Shown one piece after another: positions 9,721 to 22,250 of a stretch of 37,500 nucleotides of DNA. The notes beneath the pieces were generated by a model. It saw only the letters and a program-made list of their open reading frames with translations, searched no databases and had not been told where the DNA came from. The position numbers were made by a program, and so were the translations under genes. The stretch is from Prorocentrum cordatum (lineage: Eukaryota > Sar > Dinophyceae > Prorocentrales > Prorocentraceae): contig CAUYUJ010000160.1 of NCBI GenBank assembly GCA_963575745.1, forward strand, positions 12,501-50,000, read 5' to 3'. The stretch's first letter is position 1. Each line of letters begins with the position of its first letter.

Positions 9721-10275
9721 CAACTCCGCGTGCGGCCGTGGAGGCAGGTTCCCAAGCGCCCCAGGAGGGCCCGAGACGGCCCCAGATGGCCCCAAGACGG
9801 CCACGATTGGCCTAGCATGGCCCGATGGGCCCAAGATGGCCACTCGAAGGCACAACGAGCTCTGCGGATGGCCCACGGGAGCCCGAAGACGACTCTCAAA
9901 AGGCCGCCGGGAGGCACAAATCATGTTTTTTCTTCAGGCGTCGGGGCCATTTTCGCATATTCGGATACTCAGTCTCCAGAGCGCTCGAGACGGCCGAAGA
10001 GGCCCCCGAGATCGCTCCAAGATAGCCCAATAGGCGCCCAAGAGGGCCCCAAGACGAGCCCAGGACGGCCCAAGCCAAGAGGGGTCCAAGACAGCCCCAA
10101 GACGCTCCAAGAGGGTCCCCAGTGGGGCTTCAGACGGCCCAAGAGGGCCCCAATGCATCCCAAGAGGGCCCCTAGACCGCCGCAGAACAGCTCCAAGAGG
10201 CCCCCAAGATAGTCCAGAAGGACTACGACGGCCCCAGAGGGCCCCAAGACGGCCCAGGTTTGAAAACGGCTTCAA
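9721..10275 (-). repeat. GGCCTCTTGG-type composite array, minus orientation
   Basis: About 550 bp of degenerate 11-12-nt units, here read as CCAAGACGGCC and CCAAGAGGGCC. That is the reverse complement of the GGCCGTCTTGG/GGCCTCTTGG units at 19.3, 20.7 and 24.4 kb. A diverged version of the AT-rich core found in those arrays is recognisable at about 9,930-10,000. A short further piece (CCAAAACGGCCAAAGAGACC) reappears at 11,498 after the TG/TA tract. Confidence 0.85.
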
Positions 10276-10324
10276 GAGACCCGAAAAGGGCCCTTTCGGG
10301 ACCCTGCATTAGTGCGGCGACGGT

Positions 10325-11487
10325 CAGAACATTTATAGGTATATGTATATGTATATGTCGATGCGTGTATGTATCTACATGTTTGCTTACATGTATATAT
10401 TTTTTTACACGCGTGTGTATATACAAATACACATATATACATATGTATGAACATGCTGATGGTATCGGTATATGTATTTACGCGTGCATATGTATATGCG
10501 GATGCATGTGCATAGGTCCAACGTGCATGCACACGTATATGTATAGGTGCTTATATATATATATATATATGAACGCGCACGTGTATACGTATATGTGAAC
10601 GTGTCTGATCATGTATATGTAGTTGTACACGTACATGTTTATATTTCGTGTTTATGTATATGTATGTGCACGTACATGTCCACACACATATCTATATATA
10701 CACACATATATATATACACGCATGCACATCATGCACATCTAAACGTATCTATTTATGTATATGAACAGTTATATGTATATGTATATGTATATGCTTGTGT
10801 ATGGTTTCTGGCGTATATATACATGTATGTGTACAGTACATATTTATATGCGTGTGTATGTATACATACACGTGCAGGTGTATGTCTGTATGTTTGTGTT
10901 TGTGTATACGTATATGTGTGTGTGTCGATGTGTATATGCATGCATGTGTACATGTGTATGCAAGTGCAACTGTATAGTCATATGTAGTTGTCTGTATATG
11001 CATATATGTACATTTATATGTCTGGTACGTATTATTTTGATGTGCATGTGCAGGTCTATGACACTTGTGTCGGTATATGCGCATACACGTACACATGCAT
11101 ATGTGTATGCATAGGTCTATGCATATATACATGTGCATCTACATGCAGATTTATGTGTACAGGTATATGTGGATGTACATGTGTATGTATATGTCTATGT
11201 GTATATACATGTGTACATGTTTACGCCTTTGCGTTTGAATACGTTAAGGTGCATGTCTATGTGCATGTGTATGCAACGTATCTGCTTGTGTATGTGTAAA
11301 TGTAGATGTGTATGTGTATGCATCTGCATTGATATCTGTAAGTGTATATATATATATGCACATGTGCATGTTTCTGTGCAAATATGGAGATATAAATGTA
11401 GTTGCATGTGTGTTTGTGTATGTGTATACTTATATATATATATATATGTGTATATGTATATATATATATATATGTGTTTGTATATGA
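10325..11487. repeat. 1.16-kb TG/TA (GTATATGT) low-complexity tract
   Basis: Continuous alternating purine-pyrimidine words such as TGTATATG and CATGTGTATG. It is not telomeric, since no TTTAGGG units are present. The long Tyr/Val/Cys or His/Thr frames it opens are repeat artefacts. Pieces of the GGCC-type array flank it on both sides, as if the tract expanded inside that array. Confidence 0.9.
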
Positions 11488-11934
11488 CCCCAGAGCCCCA
11501 AAACGGCCAAAGAGACCTCCAGCATCGTCCTACAGCGGTGTGATCCCGGCAACCTTCACGCCCTATTCATTGGTTTGACTTAGCGTTCCTTGTTCTCATC
11601 CGCGCGTGTCCACTTTCTTCGTCTCTCTTTCTCTCTCTATCTCTCTCTTCCCCTCTCTGTTCCTCTGTCTCTCTCTCTCTCTCTCCCTGTACTCTGTTTG
11701 CGCTTGCTTCCAGTTTGTCTGCGTACTGCATTGTTTCATATTTACCCTATTCTCTCAGCTCCACTCTGCTCTGCACTCTGGGGCATGTCCTCTTGATTCT
11801 CTACTACCCGCTCTCATTCTGACCGCGGTTGCAAACATTCGGGAATCTCGCATTCTTATCTACTCTCCACTATCTCTGCTCGGAAGTCCCTGACCCCTCT
11901 ACACATTACTATCAAAATCGAGTGGCACTTGGCC
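11488..11934. other. No gene recognised; array remnant and CT tract
   Basis: Starts with a GGCC-type array remnant (about 11,490-11,530), then a CT-rich tract (about 11,615-11,690), then unique sequence without supported genes. Confidence 0.55.
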
Positions 11935-12105
11935 GCAACCAAGACCTCCCAAACCCCAGAAGCTGACACTGCCAGGAACCCCGGAACCCGGGAAACTGAC
12001 GCTGCGAGGAATGCTGGAACCGAAACCGGGAACCCGAAACCTGACACTGCTAGGAACGCCGGAACCGAAAGCCAGGAACCCGGGCGCCCTTGGGAACCCG
12101 GCCAC
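11935..12105. repeat. 33-45-nt tandem repeat (CTGACACTGC...GGAACC)
   Basis: Three unequal copies begin CTGACRCTGC at about 11,963, 11,996 and 12,041. Each contains GGAAC/GGAACC words. Confidence 0.75.
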
Positions 12106-12217
12106 CCACCGAAATGGATGCCGTACATTCGCCTACACTTTCTAGATCCGCTAGGACCCCTTCAGTGCAAGAGCTGACTGGGGAATGTTAGCCAGCGTGG
12201 ACAGCGTCTTCCAGCAT

Positions 12218-12408
12218 ATTATGCGGTGCGTCTGATGTGGTGCAATTTATGGGGTGCAGTCCTACGCTGTGTAATTGTGCAATCGACGTGGTGCAATCTA
12301 TGTGTAGGCTATGTGGTGCCATCTATGTGGTGCGCAGTCTAGGCGGTGCAATCTATGCAGCGGAAGCTATGTGGTGCAATTCGAGTGGTGCAATCTATGT
12401 GGTGTAAT
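12218..12408. repeat. GTGGTGCAATCTAT tandem repeat
   Basis: About ten degenerate copies of a 14-18-nt unit, GTGGTGCAATCTAT. The same words recur near 18,198-18,240 and 21,895-21,915, just before other copies of the intronic higher-order repeat. They therefore belong to that repeat's leader. Confidence 0.85.
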
Positions 12409-14317
12409 CCACTCTGCTGAACTTGAAGTCGTCATCTCCACTGCTCGCGCAAGCATCCCACCCACCCACCCGCAACTTGGTTTGCAAAACCTCTTGAGAC
12501 AGACTACGACGACACCGACGACAACGACTACGACGACACCGACGACGTCTCCGACGACTTCGACGACGACAACGACGCCGACGCCGACGACGACGAAGAC
12601 GACGACGACGCCAACGAAGACGACGACGAGGAAGGAGGGAGGACGACGACTGCGACAACGACGACAGCGACGACAACGACGAGGGAGGAGGGAGGACGGC
12701 GACGACGCGAACGACGAAGAAGGAGGAAGGACGGCGACGCCGACGACGACAACGACGAGGGAGGAGGGAAGACGACAACGACAACGACGACGACGACGAC
12801 GGCGCGATAGGAGGGACGACGACGAGACGCCGACGACGGACGACGTCGACGACGAGGGAGGAGGAGGAAGGACGACCACGGCGACAACGACAACGGAAAC
12901 GACCACGACGCCAAAGAGGACGACGACGACGAACACGAGAAAAGACAGAGGACGACGTAGGCGACGACGACGACGACGCGGGAGGAGCGATGACGGCGAC
13001 GACGACGACGCAAGAGCGCGCGCGCACGCTTTTGTTGAAAATCGGTGTTGCGAAACTTTGGGTTTATGTATGTTTTTTGGACACACAATTGAAATCCTTC
13101 CGAAACCGATGGGTTTTGAAGGTTTTTGGCATACGCGCGCGACGACGCGCGCGTCTGCATTTCGTCCCTTTTCTTGCAGAGGATTCTCGCGACGGCACAC
13201 GCGCAAGGGCGTTCGACTGATTTCGACATGCGCGCGCGCGAAGCCCGTGAAATAGCATATTGTGAAAATCTTGAAAATCCCATGGTTTTCTTAAGACCTC
13301 GCAAGAGCTCGCGCGGAAGCTTTTTTAGCAAATCAGTGTTGCGAAACCATGTGTTTCTGTATGTTCTTTGGAAACTCGATTGCCTTCAGGCATCGAAGGT
13401 TTTTGAAGGATTTCAGCATGCGCGCGACGACGACGACGCATAGGAGGGACGACCACGAGACGCCGACGACGGACGACGACGACGACGAGCGAGGAGGATA
13501 ACGACGAGGGAGGAGTGAAGACGACGACGACGACGACAACGGCGACAAAATAGGAGGGACAACGACGAAACGCCGACGAAGACGACGAGGGAGGAAAGAC
13601 GACCACGGCGACAACGACGACGGAAGCGACGACGACGCCAAGACGACGACGACGACGAGGAAAGACAGAAGACGACGACGGCGACGACGACGGCGACGAC
13701 GACGACGAGGGAAGGGGAGGACGACGACGACGACGCAAGAGCGCGCGCGCACGCTTTTGTTGAACATCCGTGTTGCGAAACCTTGTGTTTTTGTAGGTTG
13801 TTTAGAGACACGATTTTGAATTCCTTCCGAAACCGATGGGTTTGGAAGGTTTTCGGCATGCGCGCGCGACGACGCGCGCGTGTGCACGTCGTCCTATTTT
13901 TTTTGCGGACGATTCTCGCGACGGCACGCGCACAAGGGCGTTCGACAGATTTCGACATATGCGCGCGCGAAGCCCGTTTTGTAGCATTTTGTGAAAATCT
14001 GGAAAAACACAATGGTTTTCTCAAGATTTCGCAAGGGCTCGCGCGGAAGTTTTTTTAGCAAACCAGTGTTGCGAAACCGTGTGTTTTTGTATGTCTTTTG
14101 GAACTCGATTGCGAAATCCTTCCGGCACCGAAGGTTTTTGAAGGATTTCGGCATGCGCGCGTGACGGCGCGCGCGCGTGTGCACTTCATCGCATTTCTGC
14201 ATGGGATTCGCGAACAAGTGCTATGTGAGAACAAAAAATGTCACCGCATAGTGTTTTTAACAAGGGGACCTCAGGGGGGGAACCTGGCCCCCCAGGTATA
14301 GTTTAAATTCATATTTA
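12395..14317 (+). repeat. Intronic ~1.1-kb higher-order repeat, copy 1 (expanded)
   Basis: Begins with GCTCGCGCAAGCATCCCACC (about 12,440). It contains two GAC trinucleotide arrays (12,505-13,016 and 13,428-13,738). It also has four tandem versions of a module with GAAATCCTTCCGAAACCGA, a GCATGCGCGCG-type (CG)n palindrome and ATTTCGACATGCGCGCG (module palindromes near 13,131, 13,416, 13,855 and 14,150). No coding function is supported. The long frames come from the GAC arrays. Confidence 0.75.
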
Positions 14318-15437
<1,120 letters not shown>

Positions 15438-16369
15438 CGTATGGACATTGGGTCAGAATCATATGCGTTTTGCATAGGTTCCTGGGGAATCGATCAGTCC
15501 TGGGGGGGGGGGGGTAAAACTTATTTCCTTGTTCGAAAAGGAGAATTTACTTGCCGAGCTTGCAGTTGTCAGCTCCACTGCTCGCGCAATCGTCGAACCC
15601 AGACCGATTGAGATGGGTGATTGGTGTTGGCTGGTGCATCTGCGACCACGCAAGCCCGCGCGTGCTCTCGCGTGCAGCGGCCGCGGTGGCGCTGACCGCT
15701 GTGCAGATCCCAGCGGGCACTGCAGTGCGAATCGGCGACTTGGGCGGGCGCGGTGTCATGGCAACGTCGACAACGGTAGTCACGGCGATGGTGGCAGCGA
15801 TGCTGGTGGCGATGCTGACAGCGACGACGGGGCAGCCAGTGGCGGCGCCGACGCCGATCACGCCGACGACGATGACGGCGTCTTCGCGTCGGCGATGAAG
15901 GTTTTGGAAGGAGTTCGAAATGCGCGCGCGGCAGACGCGCGAGAGTGGCTCGCATGGTAATATTTGATGCGGATCGTGCCACCACGGCACGCGCGCAAAG
16001 GGCGCTCGAACGATTTCGACATGCTCGCGCGCGAAGCCCGTTTGGCAGCATGTCGTGAAAATGTTGAACAACCAACGGTTGCCCTAAGAATTCGCAGCCG
16101 CGCGCGCGCTTTTGTTGAACGTGTTGCGAAACATGTTTTAAATTGTTATTTGGGCACTCGATTCTGGAATCCGTCCGGGGCCGAAGGTTTTTGAAGGATT
16201 TCGACATGCGCGCGCGACGACGCGCGCGCGTGTACTTTGTTTGTCACGTATTTTATGGGTTTTGCAAGGGATTCTGGAAACCCATGGTTTCTGATAAAAA
16301 CAAGTGCGCGCGCAGCGTATTTTTTTTGCGCAGGGGCCGAGGGGGGCCGATGATGGATTGGCTTTGTTT
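15438..16369 (+). repeat. Intronic higher-order repeat, copy 3
   Basis: Same order of landmarks as copy 2 but without the poly-T tract. It has the opening GTATGGACATTGGGTCAGAATC, GCTCGCGCAATCGTC, the GC-rich block with CGGCGACTTGGGCGGGCGCG (15,733), GATTTCGACATGCTCGCGCG (about 16,012), and the (CG)n palindrome (about 16,205). It ends CAGGGGCCGAGGGGG. Confidence 0.8.
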
Positions 16370-18079
16370 TTTTTGGTTTGTTTTTTGTTTGTTTGTTGTT
16401 TTTGATAAAACTATAAACCAACATCGAGAATTCTTTAGACGAGCGAGCTGACGCATCCCATGTCATCGCAAACGTCTCATCCACCCACCCGCAACGTGGC
16501 TTGCAAAACCTATGCGGTGGCGATTGCGATGCATGCTTGGCGTTGATTGGCGTATCTCTGCGGCCGCGCCCATCCTGGCGCGCGCGCGCGGCGGCCAGCT
16601 AATGTGGCGCGACCGACGCGGCCGCGGTGGCGGTGACCGCCGGGCAGATCCCAGCGGGCACTTCATTGCGAATCGGCGACTTGGGCGGGCGCGGTGTCAT
16701 GGCAACGGCGACTGCCGTAGACGCGACGATGATCGTGGCGATGCTGCTGGCGATGTTCGCGCGAACGATGGCGCGGCCAGCGCGGTCGCCGATGCCGGTC
16801 GCGCCGGCGACGATGACGGCGTCCTTGCCTCGGTGATGAAGGGTTTGGATCGAGTTCGGCCAGCCAGTTTGGCGCGACCAACGCGAGGGCGGCGACGACG
16901 CCGACGACGATGGCGCCGACGACGACGCCGACGACGACGACGACGCCGACGACGACGAAGACGGCGACGACGACGTCGCCAACGAAAACGACGCCGACGA
17001 CGAGGGAAGGGAGGAGGGGGGACGGCGACGACGCGAACGACGAAAAAGGAGGGAGGACGGCGACGCCGACGACGACAACGGCGCGCAGCGGCCAGGTAGT
17101 TTGGCGCGACCGACGCGGCCGCGGTGGCGGTGACCGCTGGGCAGATCACAGCGGGCACCTCGCTGCGCGTCGGCGACTTGGGCGGGCGCGGTATCATGGT
17201 GACGTCGACGGCGGTAGACGCGATAATGGTAGTAGCGGCGCTGGTGACGATGATGGCAGCGGCGACGGCACGGCCACTGATGGCGCCAATGCTGTTCACG
17301 CCGGCGACGATGACGGCGTCCCCGCGTTGGCGATAAAGGCTTCGGCAGGAGTTCGACGTGCGCGCGCGGCCGACGCGCGAAAGTGGCCCGCGTTGTGTTA
17401 TTTGGCGCGGGTCGTCAACCCCCCCGGCACGCGCGCAAAGGGCGTTCAAATGATGTCGACATGCGACGCGAGTGGCCCGTTCTGCAACATTCATTCAACA
17501 TGTATTCCTGAGAATTCGCAGGAGCGCGAGCGCAGGCTGTTTTGAAAACTGACGTTGCGAAACCGCATGCTTGTCTTCGGCATGGTTTCGGAACATTCGT
17601 TTTTGAAATCCTTGCGGCGCTGATATTTTTTTGTCTCGAAGGGCTTCGGCATGCGCGCGCGACGACGCGCGCGCACTTCGTCCCATTTGTTGCAGAAGGT
17701 TCTTGCGACAAAACGCGCGCAAGGGTGTCCGAACGATTTCGACATGCGCGCGCGAAATCGATTGGCAAGATTTTACGAACATGTTGAAACACTTACGGTT
17801 TTCTGATAGTTCGCCAGGGCGCGGCCGCAACCATTCATGACTTGCTTCCTGCGACACCGTGCGTTGTCATGTGTTTTCGGGGCAGTGAATTTCGACATCC
17901 TTGTGGCGGCCACGGTTTTCGAAGGATTCCGGCATGCGCGCGCGACGGCGCGCGCGTGAAAGTTTCGTTCCTTATGTTGCAAAGGGTTCTTGAAACTGAT
18001 GGTTTTAGATGAATGATTTTGCGCGCATGGCATTAAGTGACAGGGGCGAGAGGGGGGGGGTCGATACCGGTATCATATT
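16370..18079 (+). repeat. Intronic higher-order repeat, copy 4 (internally duplicated)
   Basis: Contains two GC-rich blocks (CGGCGACTTGGGCGGGCGCG at about 16,673 and 17,171) separated by a GAC array (16,890-17,080). Two palindrome modules follow near 17,650 and 17,932. The segment 16,880-17,340 matches 18,590-19,080 in copy 5, including the GAC array. That shows that array and block moved or duplicated together. Confidence 0.75.
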
Positions 18080-18392
18080 TCGGATGGGCAATTTTGGGGC
18101 AGAATCGAATTTAAATTGCGATGCGAAAGACATGAATCGTTAACCCGGGGCGGGGGAGTCGATCGTAAATTTGTTTTTTTGTATATGAAACAAAAAACTA
18201 TGTGGTGTAGACAATGTGGTGCAGCCTGCGTGGTGCAATTCACTTTGACTGTCTTGAAAATGTCCTCCCCGCTGCTCATGCAAACATCCCGCCCTCCCAC
18301 CCGCGACTTGGCCGCAAGATTTCCTAAGACCGTGGCGGTGGGTACCAAATGGCACCTGGCAACGACAGCGACGCCGACGACGACAGCGACAA

Positions 18393-18432
<40 letters not shown>

Positions 18433-19290
18433 TACGACGACACCGCGACGCCTCCGACGACTTCGACGACGACAACGACGACGACGACGACGGCGACACC
18501 GACGACGACGACGACGACGACGACGACCACGACGCCGACGCCGACGACGACGATGACGACGCTGACGACGAGGACGGCGACGACGCCGACGACGACGATG
18601 ACGCCGACGACGACGCCGACGACGACGCCGACGACGACGACGACGAAGACGGTGACGACGACGTCGCCAACGAAAACGACGCCAACGACGAGGGAGGAGG
18701 GGGGACGACGACGGTGAGAACGACGACAATGACGAGGGAGGAGGGGGGACGGCGACGACGCGAACGACGAAAAAGGAGGGAGGACGGCGACGCCGACGAC
18801 GACAACGGCGCGCAGCGGCCAGGTAGTTTGGCGCGACCGACGCGGCCGCGGTGGCGGTGATTGCTGGGCAGATCCCAGCGGGCACTTTAGTGCGAGTCAG
18901 CGACTTGGGCGGGCGCGGTATCATGACAACGTCGACAGCGGTTGACGCGATGAACTAGCGATGCGGGTGATTATGTTGACAGCGACGACGGCGGGGCCAG
19001 TGACGGTGTCGATGCTGATCACGCCGACGGCGATGACGGCGTCCCCGCGTCGGTGATGATGGCTTTCGCAGGATTTCGACACGTGCGCGCGGCCGACGCG
19101 CGAGTGGCCCGCGTGGTGTCGTTTCTTTGGCACGGATCGTGCCCCCCCCCCCCATCACGCGCGCAAGGGCGTTCAAATGATTTTGGCGTGCGGCGCGAGA
19201 GGCCCATTTAGCAGATCTCGAACGTGTTGAACAAATTGTCGTTTGCTCAAGAAGTTACACAAACGCGAACGCCGCTTTTTGTTTACAAAA
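18080..19290 (+). repeat. Intronic higher-order repeat, copy 5
   Basis: Opens CGGATGGGCAATTTTGGGGC and then GTTAACCC-type sequence. It has GTGGTGCA words, a diverged CATCCCGCCCTCCCACCCGC leader, a GAC array (18,362-18,808) and the GC-rich block (GCGACTTGGGCGGGCGCGG at about 18,900). It runs out at about 19,290, where the GGCCTCTTGG array starts. Confidence 0.75.
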
Positions 19291-19317
19291 TATGAAAACT
19301 GACGTTTGTGTTTTTTT

Positions 19318-19725
19318 TTGGCCTCTTGGGGGCCTCTTGGGGCCTCTTGGGGGTCTCTTGGGGCCTCCTGGGGGCCTTTTGGGGCGGAAAGCTGTTTTTT
19401 TCGCTTCGTGGTCTCCCTCTTGGGCCCCTCTTGGGCTGGCCTTTGGGGCTCTCTTGGGGCCTTCTTGGGCTGTCTTGAGGCTCTTTTGGGCCGTCTTGGG
19501 GTCCTCTTGGGCCGTCTTGGGCCTGCTTGGGCCGTCTTGGAGGCCTCTTGGGCCGTCTTCGAGCGTCGGAAGCCCGAAAAGGTGAGAAAGCCAAAAACAT
19601 TGGAAAAACCAATGAGAATCAACGATTCTCGCCTTTTGGGGCCTCTTGGGAGGCCTCTTGGAAGCCTCTTGGGGCGTCTTGGAGGCATCTTGGGGCGTCT
19701 GGAGGCCATTTTGAGCGTCTTCGAC
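19318..19725 (+). repeat. GGCCTCTTGG composite array, intronic copy A
   Basis: Degenerate 11-nt units (GGCCTCTTGGG and GGCCGTCTTGGG). Two AT-rich cores interrupt them. Core A, about 19,384, has a TTCGNTTCGTGGTCTCC-like sequence. Core B, about 19,560, starts GAGCGTCGGAAGCCCGAAAA and continues to an AATGARAATCAACGATT-like end. The same A-then-B layout recurs at 20,668-21,395 and three times at 24,400-25,592. A C-run and the ~85-bp boundary repeat follow directly. Confidence 0.85.
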
Positions 19726-19737
19726 CCCCCCCCCCCC

Positions 19738-19820
19738 CTCCAAATCGACCGGACCGGGTTCCCGGGGGAGGGGTTTGGGGAGGGGGAAGCATCTCACACG
19801 CCGATGATCTCCAAGGGGTC
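19738..19820 (+). repeat. ~85-bp boundary repeat, copy 1
   Basis: Reads CTCCAAATCGACCGGACC, then GGGGGAGGGGTTTGGGG, then ATCTCACACGCCGATGAT and an AAGGGGTC end. Near-identical copies are at 19,955-20,045 and 21,411-21,497. Copies 1 and 3 follow a C-run at the 3' end of a GGCCTCTTGG array, suggesting array and boundary repeat form one mobile or duplicated unit. Confidence 0.85.
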
Positions 19821-19954
19821 GTCTTCGAGGTTTCTTGGGCGCCTCTGGGCTTCCCAGAGCAAGCCCGGGGAGCCCGGATTCTCCCGGGTGAGCTCGTTCG
19901 GACCCGGGTGAGCTCGCTTGGGCCTGGGTGAGCTCGCTCGGGGCACCCCCTCCT

Positions 19955-20045
19955 CTCCAAATCGACTGGACCGGGCTCCCGGGGGAGGGGTTTGGGGAGG
20001 GGGAAGTATCTCACACGCCGATGATCCCCAAGGGGTCGGCGGATT
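19955..20045 (+). repeat. ~85-bp boundary repeat, copy 2
   Basis: Same sequence as copy 1 with a few substitutions, ending AAGGGGTCGGCGGATT. It lies directly upstream of the Cys-rich coding segment. Between copies 1 and 2 are three GGGTGAGCTCG-type words (19,886-19,935). Confidence 0.85.
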
Positions 20046-20134
20046 CGGTCTCTGCGGCCGCCCCGTCCCCGCGCTGCCAGCGTCCTTCAGCCGGGGCGCG
20101 CACGCGCGCGGGGGCCCGGCCGCGTCGGCCGCAG

Positions 20135-20412
20135 AGGCGGACGCGAAGCCGTTGACGTGCGCGGCGTGCAAAGGCGCGTTCTCGGACACGAAACATTTGA
20201 AGCAGAAGCAAGTGGAACATCATCGAGCGGCGAAAGGAGCTAAAGTGATGTGCGTAAGCTGCGAGGAACTCGGGTTCACAGCGCGCAGTTGCCAGGTTTA
20301 TCAGTGCAGCGGCGCGTGCAAGAGAGGACTACCAAAGTCGGCGTTCCCCGACCCGCACAATGTCCCGCGCGACGCAAAGAAGGGCACCCTAAAGTGCAAG
20401 ACGTGCAAATGA
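20135..20412 (+). CDS. Cys-rich zinc-ribbon-like protein segment nested in the intron
   Basis: About 90 codons of coherent, high-GC3 coding sequence ending at a TGA (20,410-20,412). Cysteine pairs appear in order: CAAC, CVSC, a C-x4-C-x3-C cluster (the last part SGACKRG), LPKSAFP, then CKTC at the C-terminus. This matches my memory of a Cys-rich module common in dinoflagellate predicted proteins, and it loosely resembles Stc1-type zinc-binding domains. Zinc binding is inferred from Cys spacing, and the biological role is unknown. There is no ATG at the N-terminus. A CAG at 20,132-20,134 could be an acceptor; alternatively the frame opens upstream through the boundary repeat. It lies on the same strand as the host gene. 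GGA-rich sequence follows the stop (about 20,450-20,600). It may be a separate gene, an alternative exon or a captured fragment. Confidence 0.55.
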
Positions 20413-20667
20413 TGCCCAATCGGTTGCGCGTACTGGGCAGAACAAGGAGGACGGGAAGAGGAGGATGGGGGGTGAGGCGGAAAATGGGGGGGAAAAACTT
20501 CGGTGAGGATGAGCTGAAGCGGGGCAGGAAGAGGAGGAGGGGAACGAGGAGGAAGTGTAGGAGGAGGAGGAGGAGGAAGAGGAGGAGGAGGGGGACACTG
20601 AAATGAGGCTCCGGTCTATGGGGTTGGGCGCGATTCGAAAAACCGGTGTGTTTGGAGATGTCCGTTG

Positions 20668-21395
20668 GGATCTTGCGGGGGGGCTTCTTGCGGGCCTCTT
20701 GGAGCAGTTTCGAAGGCTCTTGGGGGCCGTTTTGGGGCCTCTTTGCGGCTTCTTGGGCGCCGCTTGGAACGTCTGGGGGGCCTCTTGGGGGGTTCTTGGG
20801 GCCTCTTTGGGGCCTCTTGGGGCCTCGTGGGGGCCTCTTGGGGCGTAAGGCTGGGTTTTCCTGTGCGTGGTCTCCCTCTGGAGCCCCTGTTGGGCCCGTC
20901 TCCGGGAGGTTCTTGGGCCGTCTTGGGCGGCTCTTGGGCCGTCTGGGGGCTCTCTTGGGCCGCCTTGGGCGGCTCTTGGGCCGTCTGGGGGCTCTCTTGG
21001 GCCATCTTGGGGGCGTCGTGGGGGCCTCTTGTGCCGTCTTGGAGCAGTCTTGGGAGCTTCTTGGGCTGTCTTGGAGCGTCGGAAGGCCGAACAGGCGAAA
21101 ATGACGAAAACATCGAAAACAACCAATGAAAATCAACGATTTTGGCCTCTTGGGCCGCTCCTCGGGGGCCTCTTGGAGGTCTCTTGGGGCGTCTTGGAGG
21201 TCTCTTCGGGCGCCTTGGAGCCCTCGTGGGGTGTCTTGGAAGCCTCTTGGGGCCTCTTGGGCGCTTCTTAGGGCGTCTAGGCGGTCTCTTGGGGCGTCTG
21301 GGGGCGTCTTGGAACGTCTGGGAGGCCTCTTGGGGCCTTCTAGGCCCGTTTTTGGGCCCTTTTGGGCCCGGAAGAGCGTCGTGAGTCGCTCGTGG
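20668..21395 (+). repeat. GGCCTCTTGG composite array, intronic copy B
   Basis: Longer version of the array at 19.3 kb, with core A at about 20,847 (GCGTGGTCTCCCTC) and core B at about 21,077 (GAGCGTCGGAAGGCCGAA to AATGAAAATCAACGATTTTG). It ends in a C-run and boundary-repeat copy 3. Confidence 0.85.
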
Positions 21396-21410
21396 TGGGC
21401 CCCCCCCCCC

Positions 21411-21497
21411 CTCCAAATGGACCGGACCGGGTTCCTGGGGGAGGGGTTTGGGAGGGGGAAGCATCTCACACGCCGATGACCCAAGGGGTCGGCGGAT
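21411..21497 (+). repeat. ~85-bp boundary repeat, copy 3
   Basis: Third copy, with a three-base deletion in the GATGATCCC segment. Sequence resuming after it is the ATTTCGACATGCGCGCGCGA module of the higher-order repeat. The array, boundary repeat and Cys-rich block therefore appear inserted within a field of those modules. Confidence 0.8.
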
Positions 21498-21499
21498 TT

Positions 21500-21667
21500 T
21501 TTGCAAAAGCATTTTCGCCACAGCAGGCGCGCGAGGGCGCCCGAACGATTTCGACATGCGCGCGCGAAGCCCGTTTGGTAGCATTTATGAAACGTTTGAG
21601 GAACCCATCGTTTTTTTTTTTTTTTTTGTTGTGTGTTTGTTTTTTATCTTTGTTTCTGGGTGTTTTT

Positions 21668-21721
<54 letters not shown>

Positions 21722-21880
21722 GCGCGCGCAATTTTTTCCCTGAAAATCCTCGTTGCGAAACCATGTGTTTATGTTTTTGGACATTCGTTTTCGATTTTTT
21801 CCGAAACCGCAGATTTCCCAAACGATTTCGGCATTCGCGCGCGCGACGTCGCGCGCGTGTGCACTTTGTGTTTTTTGTGC
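21500..21880 (+). repeat. Partial higher-order repeat module with (TA)n
   Basis: Carries GATTTCGACATGCGCGCGCG (about 21,547), a T run (21,611-21,627), a 40-bp TA repeat (about 21,676-21,716), TTTTCCGAAACCGCAGATTT and the (CG)n palindrome followed by TGTGCACTTTGTG (about 21,835-21,865). It is a partial copy of the units at 12.4-19.3 kb. Confidence 0.8.
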
Positions 21881-22250
21881 AAAGGATTCTTCTATGTGGT
21901 GTAAGCTATGTGGCCCTGTGCGGGGCGGCGGCGACGAGGTGGCCACGTCGACGACCAACGACGCGATCGACACCCGAGCGCAATGGAACGGCGACGGGCG
22001 GCGGCGATGGGCGGCGACGGCGACAACAAACGCGGCGACCGACATCCAGGCCCAGAAGCAGCGGCGACGGACGGCGGCGACAGGCGGCGACGGCGACAGC
22101 AAGCCAGCCAGACCGACACCCAAACCCCGTCCTTCTTAGACCAAGTAAGAACCGCTGAGTGCAAATTTTGTTTTGGGAGCATTCCCGTATTACGTATTAA
22201 GGATTTTGGGTGGACTTGGCCACGCCTCCCACCGCAAACGCGTGGTGCCG
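21881..22250. other. Intron 3' part, GGCGAC-rich
   Basis: Degenerate GGCGACGG words (about 21,920-22,105), then about 140 bp of unique sequence up to the C-terminal exon. Contains AG dinucleotides that could serve as acceptors (for example 22,200-22,201), but none is decisive. Confidence 0.5.

Noticed and set aside
10325-11487. TG/TA tract as interstitial telomeric repeat
   Set aside because: No TTTAGGG or related telomeric units; only alternating TG, TA and CA words.
10547-11543. Tyr/Val/Cys- and His/Thr-rich frames in the TG/TA tract
   Set aside because: Low-complexity dinucleotide-type DNA without coding signals.
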